The translations under genes were made by a program, and so were the position numbers. Of a DNA stretch of 64,000 nucleotides, positions 25,578-33,933 are shown one piece after another. Source of the stretch: Pseudomonas nicosulfuronedens. GTDB taxonomy: Bacteria; Pseudomonadota; Gammaproteobacteria; Pseudomonadales; Pseudomonadaceae. Under the pieces are notes generated by a model. It searched no databases and was not told where the DNA came from. It saw only the letters and a program-made list of their open reading frames with translations. Location of the stretch: the NCBI RefSeq assembly GCF_005877905.1, contig NZ_SWDV01000013.1, positions 124,001-188,000 of the forward strand. The letters are read 5' to 3'. The number at the start of each line of letters is the position of its first letter. Position 1 is the first letter of the stretch.

Positions 25578-26822
25578 TCAGCCCAGCTCTTCTTCCAGCG
25601 CCAGCAGCTCTTCCACGCGCTGGCGGCGGCGGATCAACTTCGCTTCGGCGCCTTCGAGCAGTACCTCGGCGATCAGCGGGCGGCTGTTGTAGTTCGACGA
25701 CATGGACGCGCCGTAGGCGCCGGTGTCTTCGATCAGCAGCAGGTCGCCGACCTGGGCGCGCGGCAGGGCACGGGGGATGACCACGCCGCCATCGCCCTGG
25801 GTGAACACGTCACCGGACTCGCACAGCGGGCCGGCCACCACGGTGTCGATCACTTCGCGGCTGGCCACGTCGCCGGCCAGTACGCGGATGCCGTGGTAGC
25901 TGCCATACATGGACGGGCGCATCAGCTCGTTGAAACCAGCGTCCACCAGCACGAAGTGGTTGCGGCCGGCATCCTTGGTGGCGCGCACTTCGCTGAGCAG
26001 GCAGCCGGACTGGGCGACCAGGTAGCGGCCCGGTTCGATCTCCAGGTGCAGCGCGTGGCCGACCACGGCCTCGGCGGCCTTGCGCGCCTTGTCCCACAGC
26101 TGGAAGTAGTGCGCGGTGTCCACTTCCGGGTCGCCGGCACGGTAGGGGATGGACAGGCCGCCGCCGGCGGAGATGCCGGACAGATCGTGGCCGGCGTCCT
26201 TCACCTGCTGCACCAGGCCGAGCATGGCTTCGCCGACCTGGGCCAGGTGGCCGTAGTCGACGCCCGAACCGATGTGCATGTGCAGGCCGACCAGGCGCAG
26301 GCCGCGTTCGCGGATCACGTCCAGGGCGGCGCGCAGGTCGCTATGCCAGATGCCGTGCTTGGAGTGCTCGCCACCGGTGTTGGTCTTGTTGCTGTGGCCG
26401 TGGCCGAAGCCAGGGTTGATGCGCAGCCACACCGGGTGGCCGGGGGCGACTTCGCCCAGCTGGCGGAGCATGTCGATGGAGCCGGCATTCACCGGAATGC
26501 CGTGCTCGACCACGGTTTCCAGAGTGGTGCGGTCCAGCAGGTCGGCAGTGAAGACGATCTCGGATTCATCTTCACGGCACGAGTAGCCGGCGGCCAGGGC
26601 GCGCAGCAGTTCGCCCTGGGAGACGGCGTCGACCTTCACGCCCTGTTCGCGCATCAGGCGCAGGATGTGCAGGTTGGAGCAGGCCTTCTGGGCGAAACGG
26701 ATGATATCGAAGCTCTTCAGGCGCTCGATCTGGCCGCGGATGGTGGCTGCGTCGTAGATCCACAGCGGGGTGCCGAATTGCAGGGCGAGCTGTTCGGCGC
26801 GGGGCAGGGCGAGGTAAGTCAT
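25578..26822 (-). CDS. lysA: Diaminopimelate decarboxylase-family PLP enzyme (LysA type)
   Basis: A 414-aa fold-III PLP decarboxylase. The cofactor lysine is K46 (RFAQKACSN). The HIGSG motif (GLHMHIGSGVD), the phosphate-binding GGGLSIPY, the EPGRYLVA motif and the CESGDVF active-site loop from the other subunit are all present. It should decarboxylate meso-diaminopimelate to L-lysine. It has the FAQKA variant rather than the common YAxKA, and it lacks the linked dapF found at the main Pseudomonas lysA locus. It may therefore be a second paralogue or act on a related amino acid. It lies 79 bases after the LysR gene on the same strand and next to lysine catabolic genes. Confidence 0.82.
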   Translation of the reverse strand: MTYLALPRAEQLALQFGTPLWIYDAATIRGQIERLKSFDIIRFAQKACSNLHILRLMREQGVKVDAVSQGELLRALAAGYSCREDESEIVFTADLLDRTTLETVVEHGIPVNAGSIDMLRQLGEVAPGHPVWLRINPGFGHGHSNKTNTGGEHSKHGIWHSDLRAALDVIRERGLRLVGLHMHIGSGVDYGHLAQVGEAMLGLVQQVKDAGHDLSGISAGGGLSIPYRAGDPEVDTAHYFQLWDKARKAAEAVVGHALHLEIEPGRYLVAQSGCLLSEVRATKDAGRNHFVLVDAGFNELMRPSMYGSYHGIRVLAGDVASREVIDTVVAGPLCESGDVFTQGDGGVVIPRALPRAQVGDLLLIEDTGAYGASMSSNYNSRPLIAEVLLEGAEAKLIRRRQRVEELLALEEELG

Positions 26823-26901
26823 GAATGGGCTCCGAAGATAGATGGCGCTAGTCTACCGGCCCTTTGCATGGCTGAATAATGCCGCTTGTTATCTGGTCAA
26901 T

Positions 26902-27837
26902 TCAATTTTGATATAGGGTGCAGCCGACGCCGGCTTCGCGCAGGCGCTGTACCAGTACGCCGGCTTCTGCCTGGAGCGCCGCGACGAAGCGCTCGCGCAG
27001 CGGCGTGGCGGGGCGGTACAGCGGCTTCGCCACGCTGACCTGGAACGGCAGCGAGAAGGCCAGCGGGCGCAGCTGGATGCCCTGGCCCTGGAACATCAGC
27101 GCGGTGATCGGGTTGACCACGGCCAGGCCCAGGCCGGCGCGGACCATGCTGCACACCGAGACGGCGCTGTGGGTTTCCACCTGCATTTGCCGCTGTACGC
27201 CGGCGCTGAGGAATACCGCGTCGATCAGGTGCCGGTAGCGGTCGCTGGTGGCCAGGCTGACGAAGGGCAAGCCGGCAAAATCCGCCGCCTGCAGGCGCTC
27301 GCGGGCCACCAGCGGATGGCCGTCCGGGAGGATGCATACTTCGTCCACCGCCAACAGCGGCTGCAACTCGGTACCACGCGGGGCGTCGTCGTTCTCGATC
27401 AGGCCGATGTCGTGGTGCTGGGCGCTGAGGGCTTCCTCCAGGTGCGGCGACTCCAGCGCCGCCACTTCCAGGCTGATCGCCGGATTCTCCCGGCTGAAGC
27501 GCTTGCAGGCTTCCGGCAGCAGTGCCTGGGACAGCGCCGGCAGGCAGCCGATGGAGAACTTGCCCTCGGCGAACTGCCCCAGGCTGCCGGCGAAGGCGAC
27601 GATGCGGTCCAGTCCGGTGAAGGAGCGCTCCACCTCCTCGAACAGCATCAACGCCCGCGCCGTCGGCGCCAGCCGTCCGCGCTCGCGCAGGAACAGCTCG
27701 AAGCCGACCAGTTGTTCCAGCCGTGCCAGCTCGCGGCTGACGGTGGGCTGGCTGGTATGCAGGAACGCCGCCGCGCGGGTGACGCTGCCGGTGGTCATGA
27801 CCGCGCGGAAGACTTCGATGTGGCGGAGGGTGATCAT
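26902..27837 (-). CDS. LysR-family regulator
   Basis: A 311-aa LysR regulator. The winged helix spans residues 1-60 (MITLRHIEVFRAVMTTGSVT, AFLHTSQPTVSRELARLEQL), and the periplasmic-binding-like effector domain fills the rest. It is upstream of and parallel to the lysA-type gene, so the two may be cotranscribed. This is unlike the usual divergent lysR-lysA arrangement. Its target is probably the adjacent lysA-type gene, but that is inferred from position. Confidence 0.87.
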   Translation of the reverse strand: MITLRHIEVFRAVMTTGSVTRAAAFLHTSQPTVSRELARLEQLVGFELFLRERGRLAPTARALMLFEEVERSFTGLDRIVAFAGSLGQFAEGKFSIGCLPALSQALLPEACKRFSRENPAISLEVAALESPHLEEALSAQHHDIGLIENDDAPRGTELQPLLAVDEVCILPDGHPLVARERLQAADFAGLPFVSLATSDRYRHLIDAVFLSAGVQRQMQVETHSAVSVCSMVRAGLGLAVVNPITALMFQGQGIQLRPLAFSLPFQVSVAKPLYRPATPLRERFVAALQAEAGVLVQRLREAGVGCTLYQN

Positions 27838-27948
27838 GCTCGGGGCCGGAAAGAGGAATGGCGGCAGCGTAAGGCGTCCGCGCGGTCTTTCGCAAATCGG
27901 CCGGGGTTGTGTAGTGTCGGGCCGTCATGCGAAGGAGCGACAAGGCTG

Positions 27949-28323
27949 ATGGAAGGCGAACAATCCGCGCCCGCTGAACCAGGGCTGGTCCGGCTGGCGT
28001 GCTGGGTTTTTCTAGGGGCTCTGCTGGCTATTGCGCTGGGCGCGTCCGGCATGGCGTTGGCGATGTATCGGGTCATGGGCAGCGATATCTGGGCGCTGAG
28101 CGATTACGGCCGGTTCCACGCCATCTTCGATCCCGCCGTTCTGTGCGGCGCGTTGTTCGCGCTGGGTCAGATCTTCTGGCTGATGCTCCGCAGCCGCCGC
28201 GCCCGCGTGGTGCTGGTGCTGCTCTATACGCCGGTTGCGCTGCTCATCTGGGCCGGTTTCACCGGGCCATACCTGTTCTCGTTGTCGGTGGGTGAGCTGG
28301 TCCTTTACCTGCTGGGTGGATAA
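27949..28323 (+). CDS. Small membrane protein of unknown function
   Basis: A 124-aa protein with a short polar N-terminus and four predicted membrane segments (LACWVFLGALLAIALGASGM; AVLCGALFALGQIFWLML; VVLVLLYTPVALLIWAG; FSLSVGELVLYLLGG). No catalytic motif. GAAGGAG lies about 11 bases before ATG 27949. Divergent from the LysR gene and isolated from other plus-strand genes, ending just before a family A repeat. Not recognised. Confidence 0.65.
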   Translation: MEGEQSAPAEPGLVRLACWVFLGALLAIALGASGMALAMYRVMGSDIWALSDYGRFHAIFDPAVLCGALFALGQIFWLMLRSRRARVVLVLLYTPVALLIWAGFTGPYLFSLSVGELVLYLLGG

Positions 28324-28332
28324 GCACTCTCG

Positions 28333-28437
28333 GTAGGATGGGTGGAGCGCAGCGATACCCATGCGGTTGGTGCAGAGAGCTGATGGGTATCGCTGCGCTC
28401 CACGCCATCCTACGAAGCTGCGCTCCACCCATCCTAC
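28333..28437. repeat. Palindromic intergenic repeat, family A copy 5 with an extra arm
   Basis: A complete 81-bp family A palindrome (28333-28413) is followed directly by a duplicated right arm, GCTGCGCTCCACCCATCCTAC (28417-28437). Separates two convergent genes. Confidence 0.9.
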
Positions 28438-28476
28438 GAAGCTGCATTCCTGCGCGAATCGTTTCGCGCTGTTGGC

Positions 28477-31400
28477 TCAATGGAAATCCCGACTCCGCAC
28501 ATCCAGCCCCTCCAGCAACTCACTCAAGTCCGTCAGTCGCCCGGCGATCACATGGCGCACGCCGTCCTTGGCTTCCAGGGTGCCGTCCACCTGCATCAGG
28601 CGGGCGCTGAGGAAGGGCCTGCGCTGCTGGTCGGCGAGGTCGCGCCAGACGATCACGTTGATCATGCCGAACTCGTCTTCCAGGGTGACGAAGGTGACGC
28701 CGCTGGCGGTGCCGGGGCGCTGGCGGCCGACCACCAGGCCAGCGACGCGCACCGGGCGGTCGGCTTCCAGCGTCGCCAGTTCCCTTGAGCTGCGGCAGCG
28801 CCGGGCCTTGAGGGCGCCGCGCAGCAAGGTCATGGGGTGTGGGCCGAGGGTGGTGCCCAGGGTCGCGTAGTCGGTGAGCAGGTCTTCGCCGCGGCTGGGC
28901 AGTGGCAGGCTGACGGGTGCTTCTTCGGTGACCTGGCCGGCGAACAGCGGCAACTGCGGCTCGACCCCGGCAATCGCCCAGCGTGCCTTGTGCCGGTGGC
29001 CGGCGAGGCCGCGCAGGGCGCCGGCGTCGGCCAGCTGTTCGCGGGCGCGGCCGTCGAGATGGGCACGCAGGCAGAGATCGGCGACGTCCGCAAAGGGCCG
29101 TTGATCGCGTGCCTGGGCGATGGCATTGGCCACGTCCTCGCGCAGCCCGCGCACCATGCGCAGGCCGAGGCGGATGGCCGGCTGGCGTTCGGCGATGGGC
29201 TCCAGGGTGCAGTCCCAGTGGCTGTGGCGCACGTCCACCGGGCGAATCTCCAGGCCGTGGCGGCGAGCGTCCTGCAGCAACTGGTCGGGGCTGTAGAAAC
29301 CCATGGGCCAGCTGTTGATCAGGGCGCAGGTGAAGGCCGCCGGTTCGTGGCACTTCAGCCAGCAACTGGCGTAGGTGAGCAGGGCGAAGCTGGCGGCGTG
29401 GGATTCGGGGAAGCCATAGCTGCCGAAGCCCTTGATCTGCTCGAAGATGCGCGCGATGTAGTCCTGTTCATAGCCCTTGGCGGTCATGCGTTCGAACAGC
29501 TTCTTGCGGTGCGGCTCCAGCCCGCCGTGGCGTTTCCAGGCGGCCATGGAGCGGCGCAGGTGGTCGGCTTCGCCCGGTGTGTACTCGGCGGCGATGATCG
29601 CCAGTTGCATCACCTGTTCCTGGAACAGCGGCACGCCCAGGGTGCGCTCGAACACCGGCTTGAGTTCCTCGGAGGGATAGACGACCGGCTCTTCCTTGTT
29701 CCGCCGCCGCAGGTACGGGTGGACCATGTCGCCCTGGATCGGCCCGGGGCGGACGATGGCGACTTCGATCACCAGGTCGTAGAAGGTCTCGGGTCGCAGG
29801 CGCGGCAGCATGGCCATCTGCGCGCGGGATTCGATCTGGAATACGCCGACGGTATCGGCGCGGCTGATCATTTCGTAGGTCTGCTTGCACTCCTGCGGCA
29901 GCGTGGCGAGTGTCCAGCGCTTGCCGCGATAATCGGCGATCAGGTTGAAGCAGCGGCGCAGGGCGCTGAGCATCCCTAAGGCGAGCACGTCGACCTTGAG
30001 CAGGCCCACCGCGTCGAGGTCGTCCTTGTCCCACTGGATCAGGGTACGCTCGGGCATCGCGGCATTTTCCACCGGTACCAGGGTTTCCAGCGGCTGCTGG
30101 GAGATGACGAAGCCTCCGGGGTGCTGTGACAGGTGCCGGGGGAAGCCGACCAGCTGGCCGGTCAGCGCCAGCACGCGGCGCAGGATCGGGCTCTCCGGGT
30201 CGAAGCCGGCTTCCACCAGGCGCTCGGGGGGCGGAGGCTCACGGCTCCAGGCGCCGCAGCAGTCGGCCAATGCGCCGACCTGGTCCGGTGGCAGCCCCAG
30301 CGCCTTGGCCACGTCGCGCACCGCGCCGGCGCCCCGGTAGGTGCTGGCTACGGCGGTGAGCGCGGCGCGGCTGCGGCCGTAACGACGGAACACGTACTGG
30401 ATGACTTCCTCGCGGCGGTCGTGCTCGAAGTCGACGTCGATGTCCGGCGGCTCGTTGCGTTCGCGGGAGATGAAGCGTTCGAACAGCAGCTTGGCCTTGG
30501 ACGGGTCCAGTTCGGTGATGCCCAGGGCGAAGCACACCACCGAATTGGCCGCCGAGCCGCGTCCCTGGCAGAGAATGCCCTCACCGCGAGCAAAAGCGAC
30601 GATGTCGTGGACGGTGAGGAAGTAGCTGTCGTACTTCAGCTCGGCGATCAGTGCCAGTTCATCTTCGACGCGTTTGCGAACGGCGGGGGTAGCACCGTCT
30701 TTCCAGCGCAGAAGGATGCCTTCCTCGGTCTTCTCCCGCAGCCAGGTGCTGGGCGTATGGCCTTCGGGAACCAGCTCGCGCGGGTACTGGTATTTCACAT
30801 CCTTGCCCAGATCGAAGCTGCAGCGCTCGGCAATCTTCAAGGTCTCAGTCAGCAACTCGGCCGGGTAGATCGCCGCCAGCGCCTCCTTCGGCCGCAGATG
30901 CCGTTCGCCGTTGGGGTAGAGATACTGGCCGGCCTCGTGCACCGGCAGGTGCTGGCGGATGGCGGTCATGCAGTCCTGCAGGGCGCGGCGGCCACGGATG
31001 TGCATGTGCACGTCGCCGCAGGCCACGGCGGAGAGGCCCAGGCGCGCGGCCTGTTCCTGCAGGCGACGCAGCTTGCCGGTGTCGTCCGGGCCCTTGTGCA
31101 GTTCGACGCCCAGCCACAGGCGCCTGGGGAAGCGCTCGCGCAGCCAGAGGCCGTCGTCGTCCTGGTCGTCTTGTGGCAGCCAGATCGCCAGCAGGTGGTC
31201 GAGATTGCCGTCGAAATCCGAACGCACCAGGCGATAGCTGCCCTTTTCGGCGCGGCGGCGGGCGTGGGTGATGAGGCGACAGAGGTTCTCGTAGCCCGTG
31301 AGGTTCTCGGCCAGCAGCACCAGCTTCGGACCTTGCTCGATGCTCAGTTCGCTGCCGGTGATGAGGATGAACTCCTGCTCCTTCGCCGCCTGCCAGGCGC

Positions 31401-31566
31401 GGACGATGCCGGCAAGGCTGCATTCGTCGGTGATCGCAAGCGCCCGGTAGCCCAGCTTCTTCGCCCGCTCGACCAGCTCGGCCGCACTGGAGGCACCGCG
31501 CTGGAAGCTGAAATTGGACAGGCAGTGCAGCTCGGCGTAGCCGATGCCTTCATCCGGCGCGCTCAT
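28477..31566 (-). CDS. dnaE2: Error-prone DNA polymerase DnaE2 (ImuC)
   Basis: A 1029-aa C-family polymerase. It has an N-terminal PHP domain ([30 protein letters not shown]), a palm with the catalytic [14 protein letters not shown] motif, and a fingers/OB region ending [16 protein letters not shown]. It is shorter than replicative DnaE1 and lacks the C-terminal clamp-binding tail. With ImuA and ImuB it forms the damage-induced translesion and mutagenesis complex. Its ATG overlaps the imuB stop (ATGA at 31563-31566). Expression should follow the SOS box upstream of imuA. Confidence 0.95.
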   Translation of the reverse strand: MSAPDEGIGYAELHCLSNFSFQRGASSAAELVERAKKLGYRALAITDECSLAGIVRAWQAAKEQEFILITGSELSIEQGPKLVLLAENLTGYENLCRLITHARRRAEKGSYRLVRSDFDGNLDHLLAIWLPQDDQDDDGLWLRERFPRRLWLGVELHKGPDDTGKLRRLQEQAARLGLSAVACGDVHMHIRGRRALQDCMTAIRQHLPVHEAGQYLYPNGERHLRPKEALAAIYPAELLTETLKIAERCSFDLGKDVKYQYPRELVPEGHTPSTWLREKTEEGILLRWKDGATPAVRKRVEDELALIAELKYDSYFLTVHDIVAFARGEGILCQGRGSAANSVVCFALGITELDPSKAKLLFERFISRERNEPPDIDVDFEHDRREEVIQYVFRRYGRSRAALTAVASTYRGAGAVRDVAKALGLPPDQVGALADCCGAWSREPPPPERLVEAGFDPESPILRRVLALTGQLVGFPRHLSQHPGGFVISQQPLETLVPVENAAMPERTLIQWDKDDLDAVGLLKVDVLALGMLSALRRCFNLIADYRGKRWTLATLPQECKQTYEMISRADTVGVFQIESRAQMAMLPRLRPETFYDLVIEVAIVRPGPIQGDMVHPYLRRRNKEEPVVYPSEELKPVFERTLGVPLFQEQVMQLAIIAAEYTPGEADHLRRSMAAWKRHGGLEPHRKKLFERMTAKGYEQDYIARIFEQIKGFGSYGFPESHAASFALLTYASCWLKCHEPAAFTCALINSWPMGFYSPDQLLQDARRHGLEIRPVDVRHSHWDCTLEPIAERQPAIRLGLRMVRGLREDVANAIAQARDQRPFADVADLCLRAHLDGRAREQLADAGALRGLAGHRHKARWAIAGVEPQLPLFAGQVTEEAPVSLPLPSRGEDLLTDYATLGTTLGPHPMTLLRGALKARRCRSSRELATLEADRPVRVAGLVVGRQRPGTASGVTFVTLEDEFGMINVIVWRDLADQQRRPFLSARLMQVDGTLEAKDGVRHVIAGRLTDLSELLEGLDVRSRDFH

Positions 31567-32972
31567 GCGAACCAGCCGTGCAGCAGCAGCGGCCCCTTTT
31601 CGCCCACCGGGCGGAACACCCAGGCGCGCTGGCCGCTGCGGGTGCGTACCTGGTAGTAGTCGCGGCGGATGTCCTCGCCGTCCCACCAGCCGGACTCGAT
31701 GCGCTCGGGGCCGGCCAGCAGGGTCGGGGCGAATTCGCGCAGCGGCTGGGGCTCGGCCAGCAGCCAGCCGGGGCGCGGAACGTCGGTGACTTGTCGGGGC
31801 GGGGTGGACTGATCCTGCCAGGCACGCTCCGGCCGGTGGTCGGCGCGTGCCCCGAGACTGTGCACGGCGTCGTCGCCCAGCCGCGCGCGCAGGCGTTCGC
31901 GCAACTGTTCCCAGGGTTGGGATTGCTGCGGGCGGTCGTCGAACAGCTCGCGGTGCTGAGGCACGAAGGGCGGCAGGTCGTCGGCGATAAGTCGCACGCT
32001 ATGTACCGGGGCGCGCAGTTGCAATTGCTCCAGCCGGCCACGGCTCAGTTCGAAGAGCATGGCCGCCTCGCGCTCGGCGCTGAGCAGGCCGACCGGCATT
32101 GGCGTGTCGGCACCTTCGTGGTGCTCCAGGTGCAGGACGAAGCGCTGCACGCCGCTGTCTCGCCCGGCGAGGAAGGCGGCGAGGTCGCCGGTCAGGCGGC
32201 GCAGCGGGAACAGCAGGGCCTGGGTGGACTCCACGTCGAAGTTCAGCTCGATGCGCGACTCGAAGCGGTCCGGCGGCCGGTAGTACTCCAGGGCCAGCGG
32301 GCGCAGGCCGAGCAGGGTGTCGACCTGGCGCAGTACCTGTGGCGGGAAGCGCCGGGCCAGGCTCTCGCGCGGCAGGGCGAGCAGTTGCTGCAGGCTGCGC
32401 AGGCCCATGCGGCCCAGTGAGGTGGTGGCGTCGCGCTCAAGGCCCAGGCGCTCCAGCGGCATCCTGCCCAGGTACTGGCGCAACTGCTCGTTGTCGTGGA
32501 TCGCCAGGCCGTCGTGGCCGTTGGCGAGGATGCGCGCGGCGGCTGGGTTGGGCGCGGCGGTGATGCGATGGCGAAAGCCCAGCCCGTCCAGTTCCTCGCG
32601 CAGGCGTGCCTCGAAGCGCGGCCAGGGGCCGAACAGTTGCAGGCTGGACTGCACCTCCAGCAGCAGCGCGCGTGGATAGTGCTGGCTGACTTGCGAGCTG
32701 AAGCCATAGGCCCAGGCGGCCAGCAGGTCCTGCCAACGCTGCACGTCGCGCAGGTCGTACTCGGCGGTGGCGAAATCGCGGCTCAGGGCCTGGGCGGCGG
32801 TGAGCGACTGGCCGGGCTTGAGGCCCAGCGCTCGCGCGGCCGGATTCACCGCCTGCAGCACGCGACGCTGGGTCGGCCCGGCGAGCAGCGCCAGGGCGGC
32901 GTCCGGTTCGGCACGCCCGCGCAGCACGCCGTCCATCGCCAGCTGTGGCAGGAGAATACAGGCCCAGAGCAT
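31563..32972 (-). CDS. imuB: ImuB, inactive Y-family polymerase adaptor
   Basis: A 469-aa Y-family polymerase homologue. The N-terminus reads [20 protein letters not shown], where active polymerases carry acidic metal ligands (D-x-D-x-F), so it is expected to be catalytically dead, as known for ImuB. The little-finger domain and a C-terminal arm follow, with a possible clamp-binding element QQSQPWEQL near residue 370. It bridges ImuA, DnaE2 and the sliding clamp. The start at 32972 is 7 bases after the imuA stop; longer upstream starts would run through imuA and are rejected. Confidence 0.93.
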   Translation of the reverse strand: MLWACILLPQLAMDGVLRGRAEPDAALALLAGPTQRRVLQAVNPAARALGLKPGQSLTAAQALSRDFATAEYDLRDVQRWQDLLAAWAYGFSSQVSQHYPRALLLEVQSSLQLFGPWPRFEARLREELDGLGFRHRITAAPNPAAARILANGHDGLAIHDNEQLRQYLGRMPLERLGLERDATTSLGRMGLRSLQQLLALPRESLARRFPPQVLRQVDTLLGLRPLALEYYRPPDRFESRIELNFDVESTQALLFPLRRLTGDLAAFLAGRDSGVQRFVLHLEHHEGADTPMPVGLLSAEREAAMLFELSRGRLEQLQLRAPVHSVRLIADDLPPFVPQHRELFDDRPQQSQPWEQLRERLRARLGDDAVHSLGARADHRPERAWQDQSTPPRQVTDVPRPGWLLAEPQPLREFAPTLLAGPERIESGWWDGEDIRRDYYQVRTRSGQRAWVFRPVGEKGPLLLHGWFA

Positions 32973-32979
32973 GCCGGCC

Positions 32980-33594
32980 TCAGTGCCAGGGCAGTGGGAT
33001 GGGGCGCGCCGGTGCCAGGCCGCCACGGCACTTGAGTACGCGCAGCTGTGCCGGATTGGCGTCCAGCGCCAGGCGCAGCGCGGCGGGTGACGGGTTGAGC
33101 GCTTCGCGCTGCGAGCGGTAGGCGATAGCCAGGGTCTGCCCGGTTTCAGCCGCCACCTGCAGGCGGCGCAGGGCGCGGTCATCGGCCTGCTGCGGCCAAC
33201 ACATCACGACGCCACAACTACCCGAGCGCAGGCACTGCTCGGCGGCCCAGAGCGCATCGCGGCCGCTGGCCTGAACGATGGCGAGTTGCTCCAGTGCGAC
33301 GCCGGCGGCCTGCCAGGCGGCCGGGTAGGGCACATGGGGCGGGGCGACCAGCACGATGCGCTCGCCTGCCGCGCTGAGTCGCGCAAGGGTCGGCCAGACC
33401 AGTTGCAGTTCGCCGGTACCCTCGGCGGCCAGGAGAATTTCGCTGAGCGCCGCTTCCGGCCAGCCGCCAGTGGGCAGGGCGGCATCCAGCACCGCATGGC
33501 CAGTGGGCTGCTGGCTGGGCGGCAGGCCCTGGGGCTGGCCTTTCCAGACCTGGCGCTGGTGGAGCAGGGTATCGAGTGCGACCACGCTGCCCAT
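32980..33594 (-). CDS. imuA: ImuA, SulA/RecA-like translesion protein
   Basis: A 204-aa protein of the SulA-like / ImuA family. It has the early HAVLDAALPTGGWPEAALSE segment, a loop resembling a degenerate RecA fold, and VVMCWPQQADDRALRRLQVA. ATG 33594 is preferred to the preceding GTG because GGGAGG sits 5 bases upstream of the ATG but only 2 upstream of the GTG. First gene of the SOS mutasome operon imuA-imuB-dnaE2. A lexA2 gene, often found just ahead of this operon in other bacteria, is absent here. Confidence 0.9.
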   Translation of the reverse strand: MGSVVALDTLLHQRQVWKGQPQGLPPSQQPTGHAVLDAALPTGGWPEAALSEILLAAEGTGELQLVWPTLARLSAAGERIVLVAPPHVPYPAAWQAAGVALEQLAIVQASGRDALWAAEQCLRSGSCGVVMCWPQQADDRALRRLQVAAETGQTLAIAYRSQREALNPSPAALRLALDANPAQLRVLKCRGGLAPARPIPLPWH

Positions 33595-33692
33595 CACGGC
33601 CTCCCGGCCGGCGAGCGGCGACGGTCATGCGCCCGGCGGGAGGGCCAGGGAAGGGATATGGGGAGGATGAACATGGGGTTGCTCGGAAATAA

Positions 33693-33708
33693 CTGTATGG
33701 ATATACAG
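33693..33708 (-). promoter_or_regulatory. LexA (SOS) box controlling imuA-imuB-dnaE2
   Basis: CTGTATGGATATACAG fits the LexA pattern CTG-N10-CAG with the AT-rich alternating centre. It is about 100 bases upstream of imuA, with no other gene between. Confidence 0.92.
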
Positions 33709-33766
33709 TTTATCCGGTAGAAAGGTGCCGTCAATGGCGGTCGGTCTGACGGACGTGGCTGCTCAC

Positions 33767-33890
33767 TGTAGGAGCGGGCCATGCCCGCGATCCGCCGGCA
33801 AGGCCGGCGTTGGGCAGGTTCGCGAGCAAGCTCGCTCCTACAACGAGCGCCGGAGTTCAACAGGTAGGAGCGAGCTTGCTCGCGAACCGC
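33767..33890. repeat. Family C repeats, one complete and one half-copy
   Basis: A palindrome from TGTAGGAGCGGGCCATGCCC to CGCGAGCAAGCTCGCTCCTA (33767-33842), then an extra left arm GTAGGAGCGAGCTTGCTCGC (33863-33890). The left arm of the complete copy carries GGGCCATGCCC in place of GAGCTTGCTC. Together with the SOS box this accounts for the 339-base gap. Confidence 0.88.
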
Positions 33891-33933
33891 ACGGCACAAA
33901 GCCAATCGTGAAACGGAAAATCCACGCGATGAG

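Noticed and set aside
27169-27948. A longer version of the small membrane protein at 27949 running opposite the LysR gene
   Set aside because: The upstream part is antisense to a clear LysR regulator; a GAAGGAG ribosome site supports the start at 27949.
33767-33890. A short CRISPR-like array, suggested by repeated GAGCAAGCTCGCTCC units
   Set aside because: The units are inverted arms of a palindrome rather than direct repeats with regular spacers, and there are no cas genes.
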